Of a stretch of 64,000 bases of DNA, positions 37,020-50,300 are shown piece by piece. The DNA comes from Eucommia ulmoides (Eukaryota > Streptophyta > Magnoliopsida > Garryales > Eucommiaceae). Position numbers and translations under genes: made by a program. Position 1 is the stretch's first letter. Each line of letters starts with the position of its first letter. The DNA is taken from contig CM028326.1 of assembly GCA_016647705.1 (NCBI GenBank), forward strand, positions 21,653,901 to 21,717,900, read 5' to 3'. The notes beneath the pieces were generated by a model. That model saw only the letters and a program-made list of their open reading frames with translations, had not been told where the DNA came from and made no database searches.

Positions 37020-38655
37020 AGGCCAAATAAATTGTGAGGGAATCATATAATAAAATCTAGAGATTTAGGCAGCAGAATATGAAAAATATAAATATATTTA
37101 ATAAACAATGTTCGTTAAAGCTCAAATTTATTTGTTTTAGCATAAAAAAGAACAAATAACTATAAATAATAAATGTAAAGTATATACCTCTTTTGATTCT
37201 TCACCTCCAAGCCAAATGATCTCGAGGCGGGATTTGAGAAGACTTTTTTAAGAGTTGTTGGATCTAATCCTAAATCAAGAACCAAAATTGATTCTATCTG
37301 AAACAACACAAATGTCTTACCTTTAATAATATCTACAAGAGAAATTTTGTAAGGATAATTTATACGGAATATCTAAGAATCAAATTTTAATTTCGAAGAT
37401 CTAAGGTAGGTTTGTTTTTATTCTAGTAGGTAGTAATAATCAAAAGAGTAAAACACTCAAGAAAATAAGATAACTGAATTTTGCCTTTAGTGGGACAATG
37501 CATGGTAGCGTCCCTTTTATAAATACAGTCCAGGATTCAAAATTCAGGACCCTTTTTCTTTAATTTTACCTTCATCCCCTAACTTCTAGGTAGTTTAGCA
37601 TTACTATCCACTCGTTTTAGAGTACTATCCAAATTTCTATTTCTCATTGTGTATTGACACATTAAGTTCATGACAAAAGGTAGATGGTAGAAACAACTAA
37701 TTAATTAATTATTCAAATAAAATTAAAACAATTCTTATTTTGTCCCAATAGATAAAAAAAAATTATCCACTACGTCTCCTCTAACTGTGAGTCACGTTTA
37801 TCTACATATCACAGTCATATCAAGTTGATACGAATTTTATCAAGAGAACCCCTTTAGTTATGATTTTGGAATCATACAATATTTTTATCTTGTGCTCCTG
37901 AAACAACCAACATGGTATGATTAACGTTAAAAATCCCTAGTCAAATCATATGTTTATATTGATTGATAATATAATTTCCTATAACATCAATTGGAATATC
38001 ATCCCAATTGTCACATTACTTTGGCAAGAGTCTTTACTAAATTATACTAAATATAATCATAGAGAACACATCTCTCTTTACTGAGAGTAATATATCCTAT
38101 CTTACATATTCGAGTATCCAGATGTACATTTCACTATACCAATAAAAACCTTTGAAGTTTCATGGTTAGAAAATAACTCTTATTATTATCAAAGTATAGG
38201 AATGCATAAATGTGATAGTATGAAGATCACAAGTACAATCATGACTCTAATACCGTATTTTTATATTGAACAAAGCTACCATGTGAGGCACTGAGGATGA
38301 TCACCTTGAAGGGCCTTATTACTCTTGTAAGTTCTCTTATGATTATTCTAGTATCTCATACTAATAGTTGAGACTCACATTTTCATAAGAGAAAACACCC
38401 CACAAGTTAGTTTGGATTGTTAAATACTCGTTTTTACAATCCAATACTGACTAGGAATATTTAGGATACAAGTTACCAAAATGTCGATAGTCTCAGACTT
38501 TTAATCCCATTAAATAGCTAATACGTCTTCAACTTCATATCCAAGGTACTACAGTAATATGATATGATTCTAGAATGATATCAAAACACTTTTTATTAAT
38601 ACTTGAGATTATAATTTTAAAGACAAAATCCACTAAATGATGAAATACAAGATTA
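37020..38655. mobile_element. LTR-retrotransposon-derived sequence, left block
   Basis: The part 37060–37800 resembles 40140–40800 in direct orientation. Shared phrases include CAGCAGAATAT, GGGATTTGAGAA or GTGTGATTTGAGAA, ACACAAATGTC, TAAGAATCAAATTT and TAATTAATTAATT. An inverted primer-site-like GACTCTAATACC lies at 38243–38254. This fits decayed LTRs of one family. No coding parts are seen. Borders are approximate. Confidence 0.45.
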
Positions 38656-38671
38656 ATTATAGGACTTATAT

Positions 38672-39906
38672 ACCCAAGAGGTGTTTGTCCGGTTGGCAAG
38701 GTGTTGGCCCTTAACAAAGCTGGAGGACCACTTGGCACGGATTTGGTTTGCTTTGCTACCGAACGTGGTGTATATGGAACAAATGAAGGCGTGTGTAACA
38801 AAGGCTGGACACGGTAAGCGTCAATTAAACGAGGTGTCACGGGTCAATGCTAGCAAGCATTGGGTGACGCTGACGCATGAAACAAAGTGATCCTTGGCAC
38901 AGGCCTAGGATCAAGGCTCATGGGCAGTGGCATGCGATAGTATAAGTGGGCATACAAGAGCATCACTGGATGATGTGGGTGGACATCAGGCGTCGCTAAA
39001 ATGAGGTGTGGTGATCCTAGGCGCAATTCTAGGATCGACATTCACTGAGACAACGTAAAGGCAAGCTTAAGCACGAGGCTAAGCTAATGAGGCAGAACGT
39101 GAGTGCAAGACACATTCTGGCCGTGTGGGTGGCATGGCGAGGCCTCAACGGGCGTCAGCATGACTATGGGAACGAGATGGCAAACGGATAGAATGTTGGC
39201 ATGATGCAAAAATGCTTGAAATGAAGTCCTAGCTCTTAATGAGCTAAAGTGACTAGAAGTTACCAGGCATGTGCAAGGCATGCTAGTCAATTTTTGGACA
39301 GTTTCTGGGTAGATTGGGACATATTTCAGGCTGAAAAACTATCTTCAATGGGCTAGACAAGTGTCGAATAGGTGTCAAAAGTCTGTCTATGCAGTTGGGG
39401 CTATCAACTGTCATAGCTCTCTATAAATACTATGTTTGCATGTCTGATTTTGGCATTGAATGAGTTCCTGCGAATTTCCAGACAAAGTTTGTAAAATTCA
39501 TTCCTTGTTTCCTGAGTTATAAATACAAGGTTGAGCATTACTCGCAAATTGTGTTGTGTTTGTTTGTGGGTGCATTTTACGTGTCAGTGTGGTTCCATTG
39601 CGTTACAGGACTTTCACAGGGCTAACTAGTTATAGTGATAACTAGATCATCACTTGATTAGAATTTTCGTGGTAAAAAATTAACCTTGTGACATAAGGGG
39701 AATTGTTTCATTTCCTTATCAACTATGATTCGACTATCCTACGGAACACTTTGGGAATTAAATATTGAATTTAATCTTAATTGCACAATGCCGATGTGGG
39801 GGAGTGCACCCTTAAGATCACCCGGGGAAGTAACTAGTCGAGGTACACATAAGTTAGCGCTCAGACAATACCTTGCCGTTAAAAAAAAAAAAAAAAAAAA
39901 AAAAGG
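38672..39906 (+). mobile_element. 1.2-kb retroposed unit with poly(A) tail and 16-bp target duplication
   Basis: The unit ends in 24 uninterrupted A (39881–39904). It is flanked by ATTATAGGACTTATAT (38656–38671) and ATTATAAGACTTATAT (39907–39922), which differ at one base. Those two signs indicate target-primed reverse transcription. The body is GC-richer than its surroundings and has no open frame above about 100 codons and no LINE protein. It begins with GTCCGGTTGGCAAGGTG, which loosely resembles a tRNA-type A box. Alternatives are a very long SINE-like unit, a non-autonomous LINE derivative, or a processed copy of a non-coding transcript. Confidence 0.6.
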
Positions 39907-39922
39907 ATTATAAGACTTATAT

Positions 39923-40870
39923 CCAACAATCTCCCATTAATACTATAACCAAGCGATACACTCTCTAATAAGAATTCTTTCAAGATACCAATCTACTTGC
40001 CATAAAGTTATTGCCTTAATGGGTGGATCAACTAAGTTATCTGTTATGTCTACTCTCTTAATATTGATATAATTTCTTTTGATGATTTCTCGAATCAAAT
40101 GAAAGCACGGCTTAATGTGTTTGTAAAAGATATTATATCTATGTGAATACAGCAGAATATAATCTTTGAAATTAATTTCTTTTCAGAAATAATCTTCTAA
40201 ACTTGAATCAATTTACGATAATACAAAATAATAAACAAACATAAAGAATAAATTGCGTTTAAACTTTATATCTCTTCGGATACTTCAGCCTCATAGTTAG
40301 TACTTACCGAGGTGTGATTTGAGAAAGCTCTTCCAAAAATAGTATCGACAAATCTTCGTACAAGTAATGATCTTCGAATAGCGACACAAATGTCCTATCT
40401 CTAATGATATTCACACGAAGAAGTCTATTTGAATGGTGTTTACGAATTATATAAGAATCAAATTTAGTAAATCTAGGGTAGCTTCGATTTGATTCTAGCA
40501 GATAGTAAGAATCAAATCAATACACAAAGAAGAAAAATAGATGGTCGGTCAAATTTGCCATTGTCTGTATTCTTATTTATAGACTATGTTTGGTTAAAAC
40601 CCTAGACTTTCTCTTTATTGCATATTGGGCCCGAACTTCTAAACAGATAGACATTAGTATCCATTATTTTTTCAAGGACTATTCAAACTTTATTCTCCAT
40701 TACCTATGACCCATTAAGTTTGTTAAAAGCTGAAAGGTTAGAAATAATTAATTAATTAATTTACTCAATAATTAATAAATTAAAATTAGAACAATTCTAA
40801 AACCTTTGTAAAGAACAATTATTTATCGCATCTCCACCAACTATGAATCATGTCTATTCACATATCATAG
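39923..40870. mobile_element. LTR-retrotransposon-derived sequence, right block
   Basis: Starts CCAACAATCTCCCATTAA, the wording found beside the purine tract of plant LTR elements. It continues with 40140–40800, the second LTR-like copy (see 37020–38655). About 60 bp (near 40003–40064) recur inverted at 42316–42376, beyond the TRIM-like element. Broken remnants only. Confidence 0.45.
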
Positions 40871-42317
40871 TGTTGGGTTTATCCCACATCTGATGTGGAA
40901 AGGGTTGGTGGTCAGATTATAAGTATGAGGAAAAATCTCACCTCACGAGATAACATTTAGAGTTGAGAGAGGCCCAAGACCGACCTTACATTGGTATCAG
41001 AGCCCAATTTACAACAATTCTAGCCCAATTAGAGGTCCGCAATGGGCAGGTTGAGCAAAAATCGTGAACCAAACCAATGTTATGCGGGTTGGGCTAGTTT
41101 AAACCCTAGACCGTCTAATAAATGTGAGGGTTGGGGCACGTTAAAGTGTGCGGGTTGACTAATTTAAACTGTAGGTTGCCCAATAGTATGCAAGTTGGAC
41201 CGATTTTCGGTTTGGGCTAATGACAATCGTGAGATGCCCAAGTATTTTTGGGTTGAACTTTGATATATAATAAATATTGCTAAAAAAATTGTTGCATTAT
41301 TAAAACTTGCAGAAAATTGTTACAAAATTACAGTATTACAAAAACAAGAAAAAAAAAATACAATATAATTTATAAACCATCACCAAAAAAAAAAAAAACA
41401 ATTACAAATGTAAACCTTGATCGTCCTTGGCATAACCGAGACCGATTCCTTCTTCTTATATGTACCCAACTCTAGATGTTGAAGACCGCATACTAGCAGA
41501 GAAGGTATAAGCATTTTTTCTATAGCTGATTACGTTATCTACTTTAGTTTGTCAAGTAAATATTCCCGTTGTTAACATGATTAAATCAATTATATTTTGC
41601 TTATTGTAGTATTTGTAAACTACATCTGTTAGTAAAATTAGTGGGTTGCAAGAAGTAGGATTAGAAGAAGATAATTCTATATAATTTAGGTTTAGGGAAG
41701 TCAATTTAGACCATCTATTGGATGGGGATACTACTGTAAACGTTTATTAGATTTGCAACAGTAATGCTATTCTATTTTTTCTCTACTCGCCAAAAGACGG
41801 TCTTCTTTTGCACTGCAAACACTCGATGGTTATATATTGTATAAGCAACCCTACAATATATTCAAGTATCTGTCTTACCTTAATGTCATGTCTTTTGCTA
41901 ATATGTGGGCGTGGTAGTGTTTGCTGAAGGCGTTGGTGGCTACTATAGGCAACGGGCGAGTTGAGGCGGTTTGGGCCAAAACCGCGAACCAAACCAATAC
42001 TGTGCGGATTGGATTAGTTTGAATCGTGAACAGCCCAATAATGCGCGAGTTACTATGAGCGGTTTGCATTTCTATGTGGATCACGATTTGGACAGGTTTG
42101 GCAAGTTGAACCAACCAGCTACACACCCCTAGGCCCAATAGTCGCTGAAAGAGAGACTAGTTGAGAGTTAGCAAACCAAGGCATACGAAGGAAAAATTGT
42201 TGGATTTATCCCATATGAATGTGAAAGGGGTTGATTGTCAGATTATAAATATAAAGGAAAATCTCACCTCATAAGCTACCTTTTATAGTTGAGAGATGCC
42301 CATAACCACCAAACCCT
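40871..42317 (+). mobile_element. TRIM-like LTR element with 120-bp LTRs
   Basis: The 5' LTR is 40871–40990 (TGTTGGGTTTATCCCACATC to GACCTTACA), followed after one base by TGGTATCAGAGC, the initiator-Met primer site. The 3' LTR is about 42198–42317 (TGTTGGATTTATCCC…), preceded by a purine-rich GAAGGAAAAAT. The LTRs also share GTCAGATTATAA, AATCTCACCTCA and AGTTGAGAGA. Without the nested element the interior is only about 105 bp, so it never carried genes. The LTRs differ at many positions, so it is old. The exact 3' end is uncertain. Confidence 0.75.
41030..42131. mobile_element. hAT-type non-autonomous element nested in the TRIM-like element
   Basis: Flanked by AGCCCAAT (41022–41029) and GGCCCAAT (42132–42139), an 8-bp duplication with one difference. 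Left end TAGAGGTCCGCA; right end, inverted, TAGGGGTGTGTAG. Both ends are followed by a GGTTNGG-type motif and by AACCGCGAACCAAACCAAT-like wording. It belongs to the same family as 34766–35136, in the opposite orientation, but is three times longer. No transposase is seen. Confidence 0.75.
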
Positions 42318-42376
42318 AATTAAGAGAATAGACATAATGAATAACTTAGTTGATCCACCATTAAGACAATAACTTT

Positions 42377-44349
42377 ACAGCAGATCAACTCTTGCACGTG
42401 TTTAGATCATTAATCAGAGCAACAAACTAGTGGATGGGTATTAACCTAGATATTATGGGGTCCCATAAGCCGCCGCCAGCCATATGCGATGGCTCATTTT
42501 TGTCATAGGTAGTCTTTTAGAAAAAATATTTAAAAAAAAAAAAAAAAAAGGGAAGCTGTAAAAAAATATTTTAGAAACAAAAATTTATATAAAAATAAAT
42601 TTTTTGAAGTATAATTCGAACACTCAAGAAATTCACCACTGATAATTTCAGCACTAACAAGTTTTAAGTTCCAACCACACAAGTTTTAAGTTCTTAATTA
42701 TCAAAGTTATCATCAAACATTAGCTACATTGTTGTAGGGTTCTAGCAGATGTAAATTCATAGGAAAAAAAAAAAGCAATATTTGCACAAATGTAACAGAA
42801 ACACAAACCAACATAGATAACAGAGTACATATGAAATCAAATGGTAAGATACAGCCGAGCCAAAAACCAGACTCTGATCAAATGGTAAGATACAGCTGAG
42901 CCAAAAACCCAACTATGACCTCTAGTTCTTATCATCCTACGCTGTGGATTTGCTTATGCCCCTATTGTCTCTAAAGTCCAATTTCTTACCGGACAAACAA
43001 AAACACACTAAATTACCCTGTGGATTTGCTTATTGCAAATCAAAACTGTTGGAAGGACAAAAGGGTGGGCCTGAACAATGGATGGAGGAAAACAGTGGTG
43101 CAAAAACAGCTCTTCTCATCCCGAGTCGAGGCCTGGTCTCTCGTCAGTCTTCGTAGCATGTATCTTCAATAATATACTACCGGCTTCATAACAGCATTAC
43201 AGAAAGATGTTTGTTCTTACTTACAGTGTCGGGAATTTGTAGTAACAATAATCAGCCAAAACTGTATGAAACAATCGAGAGAGACCAATAAGTCACGCTA
43301 CTAACGAAGTAATTTCTAATTTGTATAGAGTCATGAACATGTATCTCGATCTTGTGCCCAAAATACAGTTCTGAGCATACTATTAATTCTCTCCATATTT
43401 GCTTTTAATTAAGGCTGAATGAACCATCCATTCCCATTTGAGAGGGAAAAGGTTACCATGTAAAAGAAGAGAATACTGATTACTTTGAATTTATTTGCTA
43501 ATGCACATACGGGATGTTGGAGACAAAATGATTACTTACAATTTTATTTGATGCTCAAATCAAGCTCTTTTCAGCTCAGGAAAAAAAATAACTTGCCTCA
43601 GAAGCCTGAAATAAAAGCCAAGTAGTTTAATTATACAGAATATCTGTTGTTTTACAATTTTCTAAGTAATTATTTCTAAATTTAGACCATATAGTTAAAC
43701 CGTTTACTTGATCCAAAGAGAATAAAAAAATGGAAGTACCACCAATTTCAATTAAACATTCATGCAGGGCAAGGGGTCAACCACCATTTCCTAATTCTCA
43801 TTGACAACTAACCTAAAATTAATCTCAAAAATTAGCACCATTTGTTAATGATTTTTCTAAGAACTTCCAAAAATAATAATAATGGTAATAATAATTTTTG
43901 AATAAAAAAATAAAAATAATTTGGCAAAAATACTTTTACAAAAAAGCAAAACAAAAAATAAAAATGTGCTTGATATGATCTCTTAATCCAAAAAAATCAT
44001 AGAAATTTAAAAAAAAAAATGGGTGGAGAAATCCTAATCCATCAATCTCCATCAAACCCTTAAAATATAAAAATCGAAAAAAAAAAAAACAACTGTTTTT
44101 TCCTCTGTTTTTCGAGAAAAATACTTAAAAACTTGAAAAGTTTGTTGTTGTTTTTTTTTAAGTGCAAAAAAACTATCCTTAAAATGAAGTATTTTTTTGC
44201 TGTTACAACAGTGCCGCAGCTTTTGATATATCATTTGGCGGAAAAATTGCAAGCTTAGTTACAGGAATATGACACAATAGTAGGAAGCAAAATTAATTTG
44301 AAAGTAGATAAAGAAATGCATAACGCACATACCCAATAGCTGCCATACT
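42377..44349. other. intergenic sequence downstream of the ATPase gene
   Basis: No gene seen. A 41-bp unit occurs twice in tandem at 42836–42876 and 42877–42917 (TGGTAAGATACAGC core). CTGTGGATTTGCTTAT recurs at 42941 and 43018. The ATPase 3' untranslated region must lie in the right part, where A-rich runs near 44070–44090 are visible. Confidence 0.4.
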
Positions 44350-47300
44350 CTATTTGTTATAGCCTACTTGTAACATCGTATGCCGATAGCTACGGCCCCG
44401 TATGATTTGATGCCACATGTACTGTAATGAGTTTTTGAAGCCCATTTGGATTTTCTCTTGGACAAGCCTGCAGAAACAAGTAAATGGTATTTTAAAAACT
44501 TGCACAATGTTTCTCCAGTAAATCAATGAAAGTAATCTTACCATCTAACAAGGCATCTCTGAATGCCTCGAGATACAGGACGGATGAAAGATGGATCCCT
44601 CTGTGCATAAAGCAAACCCACCTGTGAAAGATTGTAAATGAGAAAATCATGCATCTAATTTGGGGGACATGTATGTTTAAACACCATTCTTTAAATAAGA
44701 TTGGGAGCAGTTTGTAGCTACATTGACAAAAGTAAGGGGGTGGGGGTGGCAACCAATTGAAAAATGATTTCTGAAGAAAATCAGTTAAACATGAAGTTAA
44801 AAAGGGTCAAATTCTTGAAAAGATCCAATTAACGTTATTCAACTAAAGTTCTGGACACTTATGCCATATGGAGTGGCATATGGGCGCAAGGCGGGGGCAT
44901 TTTAACAAGTCTCGGATGGGACGTAAGCCCCATGAAATATGATTTTTAATATTTTTAAGATATATAAGAATTAAAAAATACCCAAAAATATTTGTAGAAA
45001 AATAAATATAAGATGGCAAAAGAAAAATAATGGACAATATGTATAAAAAATTTATGCCAAGTTAGTAACAAAGTAAAACAATGAAAACTTTTATAGGACA
45101 GTGGACTAGAAATAACTTGAGTTATGTTAAATGTCAACCATAGTTAGAACCATAGAATAACTTAATTTTAATTAACATTTAATTTATTGAAATAAACAAA
45201 TAAGAAAAGGGTGTTTCTGTGACAAGTCCCTTATTTGACCATTAATTTTTAAAAAGCCCCGTAAGCAATTGCAACTTGTGTTTTAGTCATGCACATTAAA
45301 AAAACGTGGAAGGCCCAATACACACATTGTACTCTCACAGTTATATGTATCGAAGATGTGTATAAAATATTTGGAAGATATAACAAATATTACACAAATA
45401 CATGTAACATAATTACATGTAATCTGTAACCTATAACTAATATTACACAGGTTCATATAACTAATTTTACACAGGCGTGAGCACATGGGAGACTAATACA
45501 TAAACAAAAACCAATTTAAGGGACTACATCAAAACTTATGTTTTAAATAAGACTAATAATAGATTACACTCGCTTTTTAGAACTAATAACCAATTATCCT
45601 TAAAAAAAAAAAAAATGAACATTAGGCTTACACCCCAAACCTTGGGCTTTGCCCAATTTTGACACCCAAGGCTCCGCCCAGAAGTCTGGGGCATACGCCC
45701 AAGGAGCATTTCGCCCCAACCATAGCTTACAGGCATTTCTACTGCGCCTCACCTTTGGGCTCTCTTGGGACTCACCCAAAAAACACCTTTTGCAACACTG
45801 GCCACTCCCATAAAGCTCTTCGTGATGGGGTTAATTCAATGGTGCACCATGTCATGTTTGAAAAAATGCACGGGGACCATCTTGTCATTTGACAAAAAAC
45901 ACATACTCCTTAGGTTTGAATTGCGTGTATCAAATGAACGCAACAACCTTCACATTTGGTTCTAGACAAATAAAAACTAAAATTGTTGAACTTCAACATA
46001 AATAAAACCTTTGTCACCTACTCATCAGCAGATTCAGCACCATTATCACTAGCCCCCTACACCTCAACAGACCCTTTACTAGACAACCACTTTGGGAAAA
46101 CAATAATAACAATAAATAGGAATGATGATGATAAATTTTAGGCGTAACCCCATGATACCATGTAGCTCAAATATGTGCATCCTATGTTATTAGGTGACCA
46201 CTTCGCAAATAGATTCTTATGAACGTTCTTATTCCGAAGTTCAGTGATAACCAAATAACAATCAAGACACAAAAAAATGATACAGATGCAGCATGAGAAA
46301 ATAAATGAATTAAAAAAAAAATAACCTCTATCAATGCAACGGCAGAAGGATCATCAAAAATCTCCAGGCTACAATCAGCTAGGTAATTTAGCTGTAACAA
46401 AAGGATAAAAAGAATTTAGATGAGTAAAATTAGATTAAATATGAGACAGTAAATTTATGCATCCAACTTTGAGATTTCTCCGTCATCTGCAGTGACCATG
46501 AAGATTTAAAGTTATGGCCTGGGCATCTCACCCAAATGGTCAAGTAGCAATTTCTCCTTGTGAAAGGTAATGAATTTATTTCTTAGATAGGAGTTTCTCA
46601 GTAATTATGCATCGTTGCTTTTAAAGATGGCAAGGGATCACACATCAAGTTGCAGCTAGCAACAAAGATTTTAGATTTTAGAATAATTATCACAGATTAA
46701 ACCAAATTTTTGCATCTGTTCGTGGAGTTACTTTTAAGGAAATCATGAATTTAGCACTATTCTGAGAAGGGAAAAAAAACTAAGTAAACACATAATGACC
46801 ATATGGAAGAATCATCACAAATGAGACCAAGTTCTTGCATCATAAGATTGCAAATTGACAGCATGATTCCCTCCAATGATTAACAAACAAAACTTGAAGA
46901 AGGTTTACCCCAAATTCTGTATTGACAAAAGACTGAACAAAGTCCATTAGTTGAAGCTTTGCCCACCAATAGGGCAGGGAAGGATTCTCTGTATCTGGAG
47001 GATGCCTCCAAGGAGCACCGAACCGTAATTTGTCTTTGGAAATCTTTCCACCTTGTGCATCCATAGCAAAATTTTGCAGCAATGTTAATACTCTATCCAT
47101 GGCAGGATTAACCACTGTAATCTGTTATGGAGTGAAATAAAATAATAATTTAGCAAATACAACAGCTCATGAATTTGCTTCTGCCTTTTCACATAATGAG
47201 CAACAAGAGAAATCTATATTAACATGGTGTTATTCTAAAGGTTTAATATCAGAATTCACAGCAATAAATATTAACTAAATCATTAAGAGAGAACCACATA

Positions 47301-50300
47301 AAAAAAAAAAATGTAGCGCTGCCCAAGTGGCAACATGGGACTGCAGCAAGAACATGCAAATGGAACATTAAAAAAATAGTATATTCACAAGTAATAGTGT
47401 AGATTAAGTAAGAGGACAAAATCAATGAGCGAATCTCGCTCTTGGTATAGGAGGAATAGGCAGAGTTTTAGAAGGAATTCCACTTGGTTGTTGCAAGCCA
47501 AGAATCTTCAAACCCAGATGACCTTGTCTTGAATTGTTCTAGGTTAGGTGTTATGCTTTCTTTTAAGTTTCCACTACAGTCGATGTTTCCTTTAGTTTGG
47601 GTTTGGGTAAGGTAATTCAAGGAGGGATTTCACTTTGAGAAGGAATTTCACAAATTCTTTTTCTAATATCCCTTGTTTGCGTGCTAAAAAAAAGGGATTT
47701 GTAAAATTCATTGAATTTGTAAAATGGAATTTCAAAGGGAAAAAATGGGATTTTCAAATCCTTTCAAAACAGGTGTTATTCCAAATCCCTCTAGAAAGAG
47801 ATTTCACTTCTCTCAATAGTTATAATTAAAATGATATAAAATAGATATAAAAATAGTATAATTAAAATTATAAAAGATGCCTACAATAAGTATGAAAATA
47901 GTATAATGGATATCAAAATTCTACGTACAAATACTTGCCTATCCAAACAAGAAAAATATGAAATTACGCAATCAAATTTTTCATCTAAAATAATTATCCA
48001 AACAAGAAATTTATAAATGATGAAATTTCAAAATCCAAAATTTAAAGTCCCATCATTTACAAATTTCAGGAATTTATCAAATCCCTTCCCCAAACTCAAC
48101 CTCAGTTACACAATGCAGCCCCTGATAACAACGGTATTCATCAAACTACCATAAGGAAAATATCTAGGTTTGAGGAAAATTAGTAGCCCTTCTTTTCTCT
48201 TAAATATCAAATGATTTTGTAATATAGGCACCCCAAGTTATTTTACATCAAGAACCTATGTCCAAGCAAACCTCTACACTCGGGGCTACCCAGTCAATGA
48301 GGCTCTGACACTGTTTCCTAGGTTAATTAGATGCATGCAGTCATCCGGCCACACATGGAGAGGCCATATAGATAGAAAATGAGCACCTAACAACTCCATA
48401 AAGGCTATCCCTTAACCAAATCACTGCAGCCATAAGAAGAAATGTTCCAATACCTCTATAGTTCCTCCAATATGAAAGAGGTGCTTCAACTCAAATCAGT
48501 CGCTTTGAAATTGAAAATAAGAGCCGTACCATACTGAATAATACAATCTCCCATCGTACTTTCCATCCACAATATTAGTTTATCACTTTGATTTGGTCAA
48601 CAAAACATTGGTGTTTTTTTTTTGGGGTGTTGGGGGGGAGCAATGTTTACACACAAATTGGGGCTAATCCTCCACACCTTTCCCGATGCAAATGCATGCA
48701 AGATATGATCCCCAAGCTGATACAATCAATCAAAAAACTCAACAAGTTTTCATAGGTAATCTTTATATTTGAAGAAAGAAACATAGAAAACATAACGCAT
48801 CATGCTTCATTCTAGCACAGCAAGGTTTTGGTTTTTCTACTGACAAATAACGACCTTCTACAAACCAAACACGTTAAAAGAAAAGTTACAAGAAATGAGC
48901 ATATAAACCAGGCATATTTCAATTAAATGAATATCTATCATTAGTCCTAAGAAAGATAAAAAATTGTCAAAAAGAAACAAAGAGAATAGAAACATCGATG
49001 AAGATGGAAGTGAGTGGCCATCCAAAATGTCAGCCCTACATTATTCCAAATACGCCATATATAAAGTTCCAACGGATTGAAAGATGAGACGATGTTGTTT
49101 GTGACAGAACTTACTTGTAAGAATGCCAAATATGCATCTACAATGTCCTCAAAGGTATTTCCTCTGCTGTCCATGACCCTATACATGAATCAATCATTTT
49201 ATGTAATTCAACCATACATATGTAGGACAAGGCCTAAGAAACAAATTAATGCACCGATTTCCTATAGCTGTCTCCAAAACAAAAAGTATAAACAACAAAA
49301 CTTTCCAACCTACAAGGCTATATTCATGTGTTTAAGGCAAGCAGTGAAGTTGAAGTAATTTTCTCGTTCGAGATGGATGGAAAAGTCATTCAAGGAGAAA
49401 GAGAAAAGGGTTACCATGCGCTTTCAAAAAGCAACCCCCACATACATGTCACAAATATTTCACCTCAAAGCTTGATTCACCCACGGCTATATATTTTATA
49501 GTAGCCTCAAGCATTTTTCCTTCTATTTTTTAGTTTTCCAATTTCATTCTTTGGAGAGAAATTTTCACTAACTGTTACATTTTAGTCGAAACCCATAAGA
49601 GGAGTGCATTCAGACTAGGAGTTATGGGCAGTATGCCTTAGACCATAAGTTCGTAAACAAATCACAACACTGTCCAAATATGGTGCAGTGTGAAAAGGCT
49701 GATAGTTTTCACATATCATTGCTAAAAAAGCAAGTTCTTAATGTGAAGGCATTACATCTAAATCCCGTGGCCACCTCTGCCCAGACCCGCAAAGACTTAT
49801 CTGGCTTGTATTCTATAATTCTCTATCTCCTTATATGGAAAATCGTGGTTGCAAAATTAAAATGAAATTTCTTGAGCCACTAAATATTCATCAAACAAAA
49901 ACGTTATTGGTGTCAACGATGTAATCCTTTTTTTTGGGTTCATCACACATAACAGTCTGCCAAACGACCTATATCCAACCTTCAAGTCAAGAGTTCACTG
50001 CAGATAGAGGAAGTAGAGAATGAACACCTCAGTAATTGGCAATATTCCCACTCCCTGGGTGGTAAAACCAAGACATCGAAAAGGGGGGGCGGGGTTAAGA
50101 ATTATCCATACTCTTCATGCATTCATTGACCCAGTTCACATACTATATTTCCCTAATCCCTGTTTTATACTAATAAACAAACAAAAGCAACTGTGCGCAA
50201 AAAACATCAAATAAAAAAAACGAAGTACAACAATCACCTAATTCTAACCAGCTTTCATATGTCACAAGAAACACGTGTTGCTCAATGAAGGGGACTTAGG

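Noticed and set aside
38672-38720. tRNA gene or SINE head suggested by GTCCGGTTGGCAAGGTG
   Set aside because: No cloverleaf can be drawn from the following sequence and a B box was not seen at the right distance; only a loose A-box resemblance remains.
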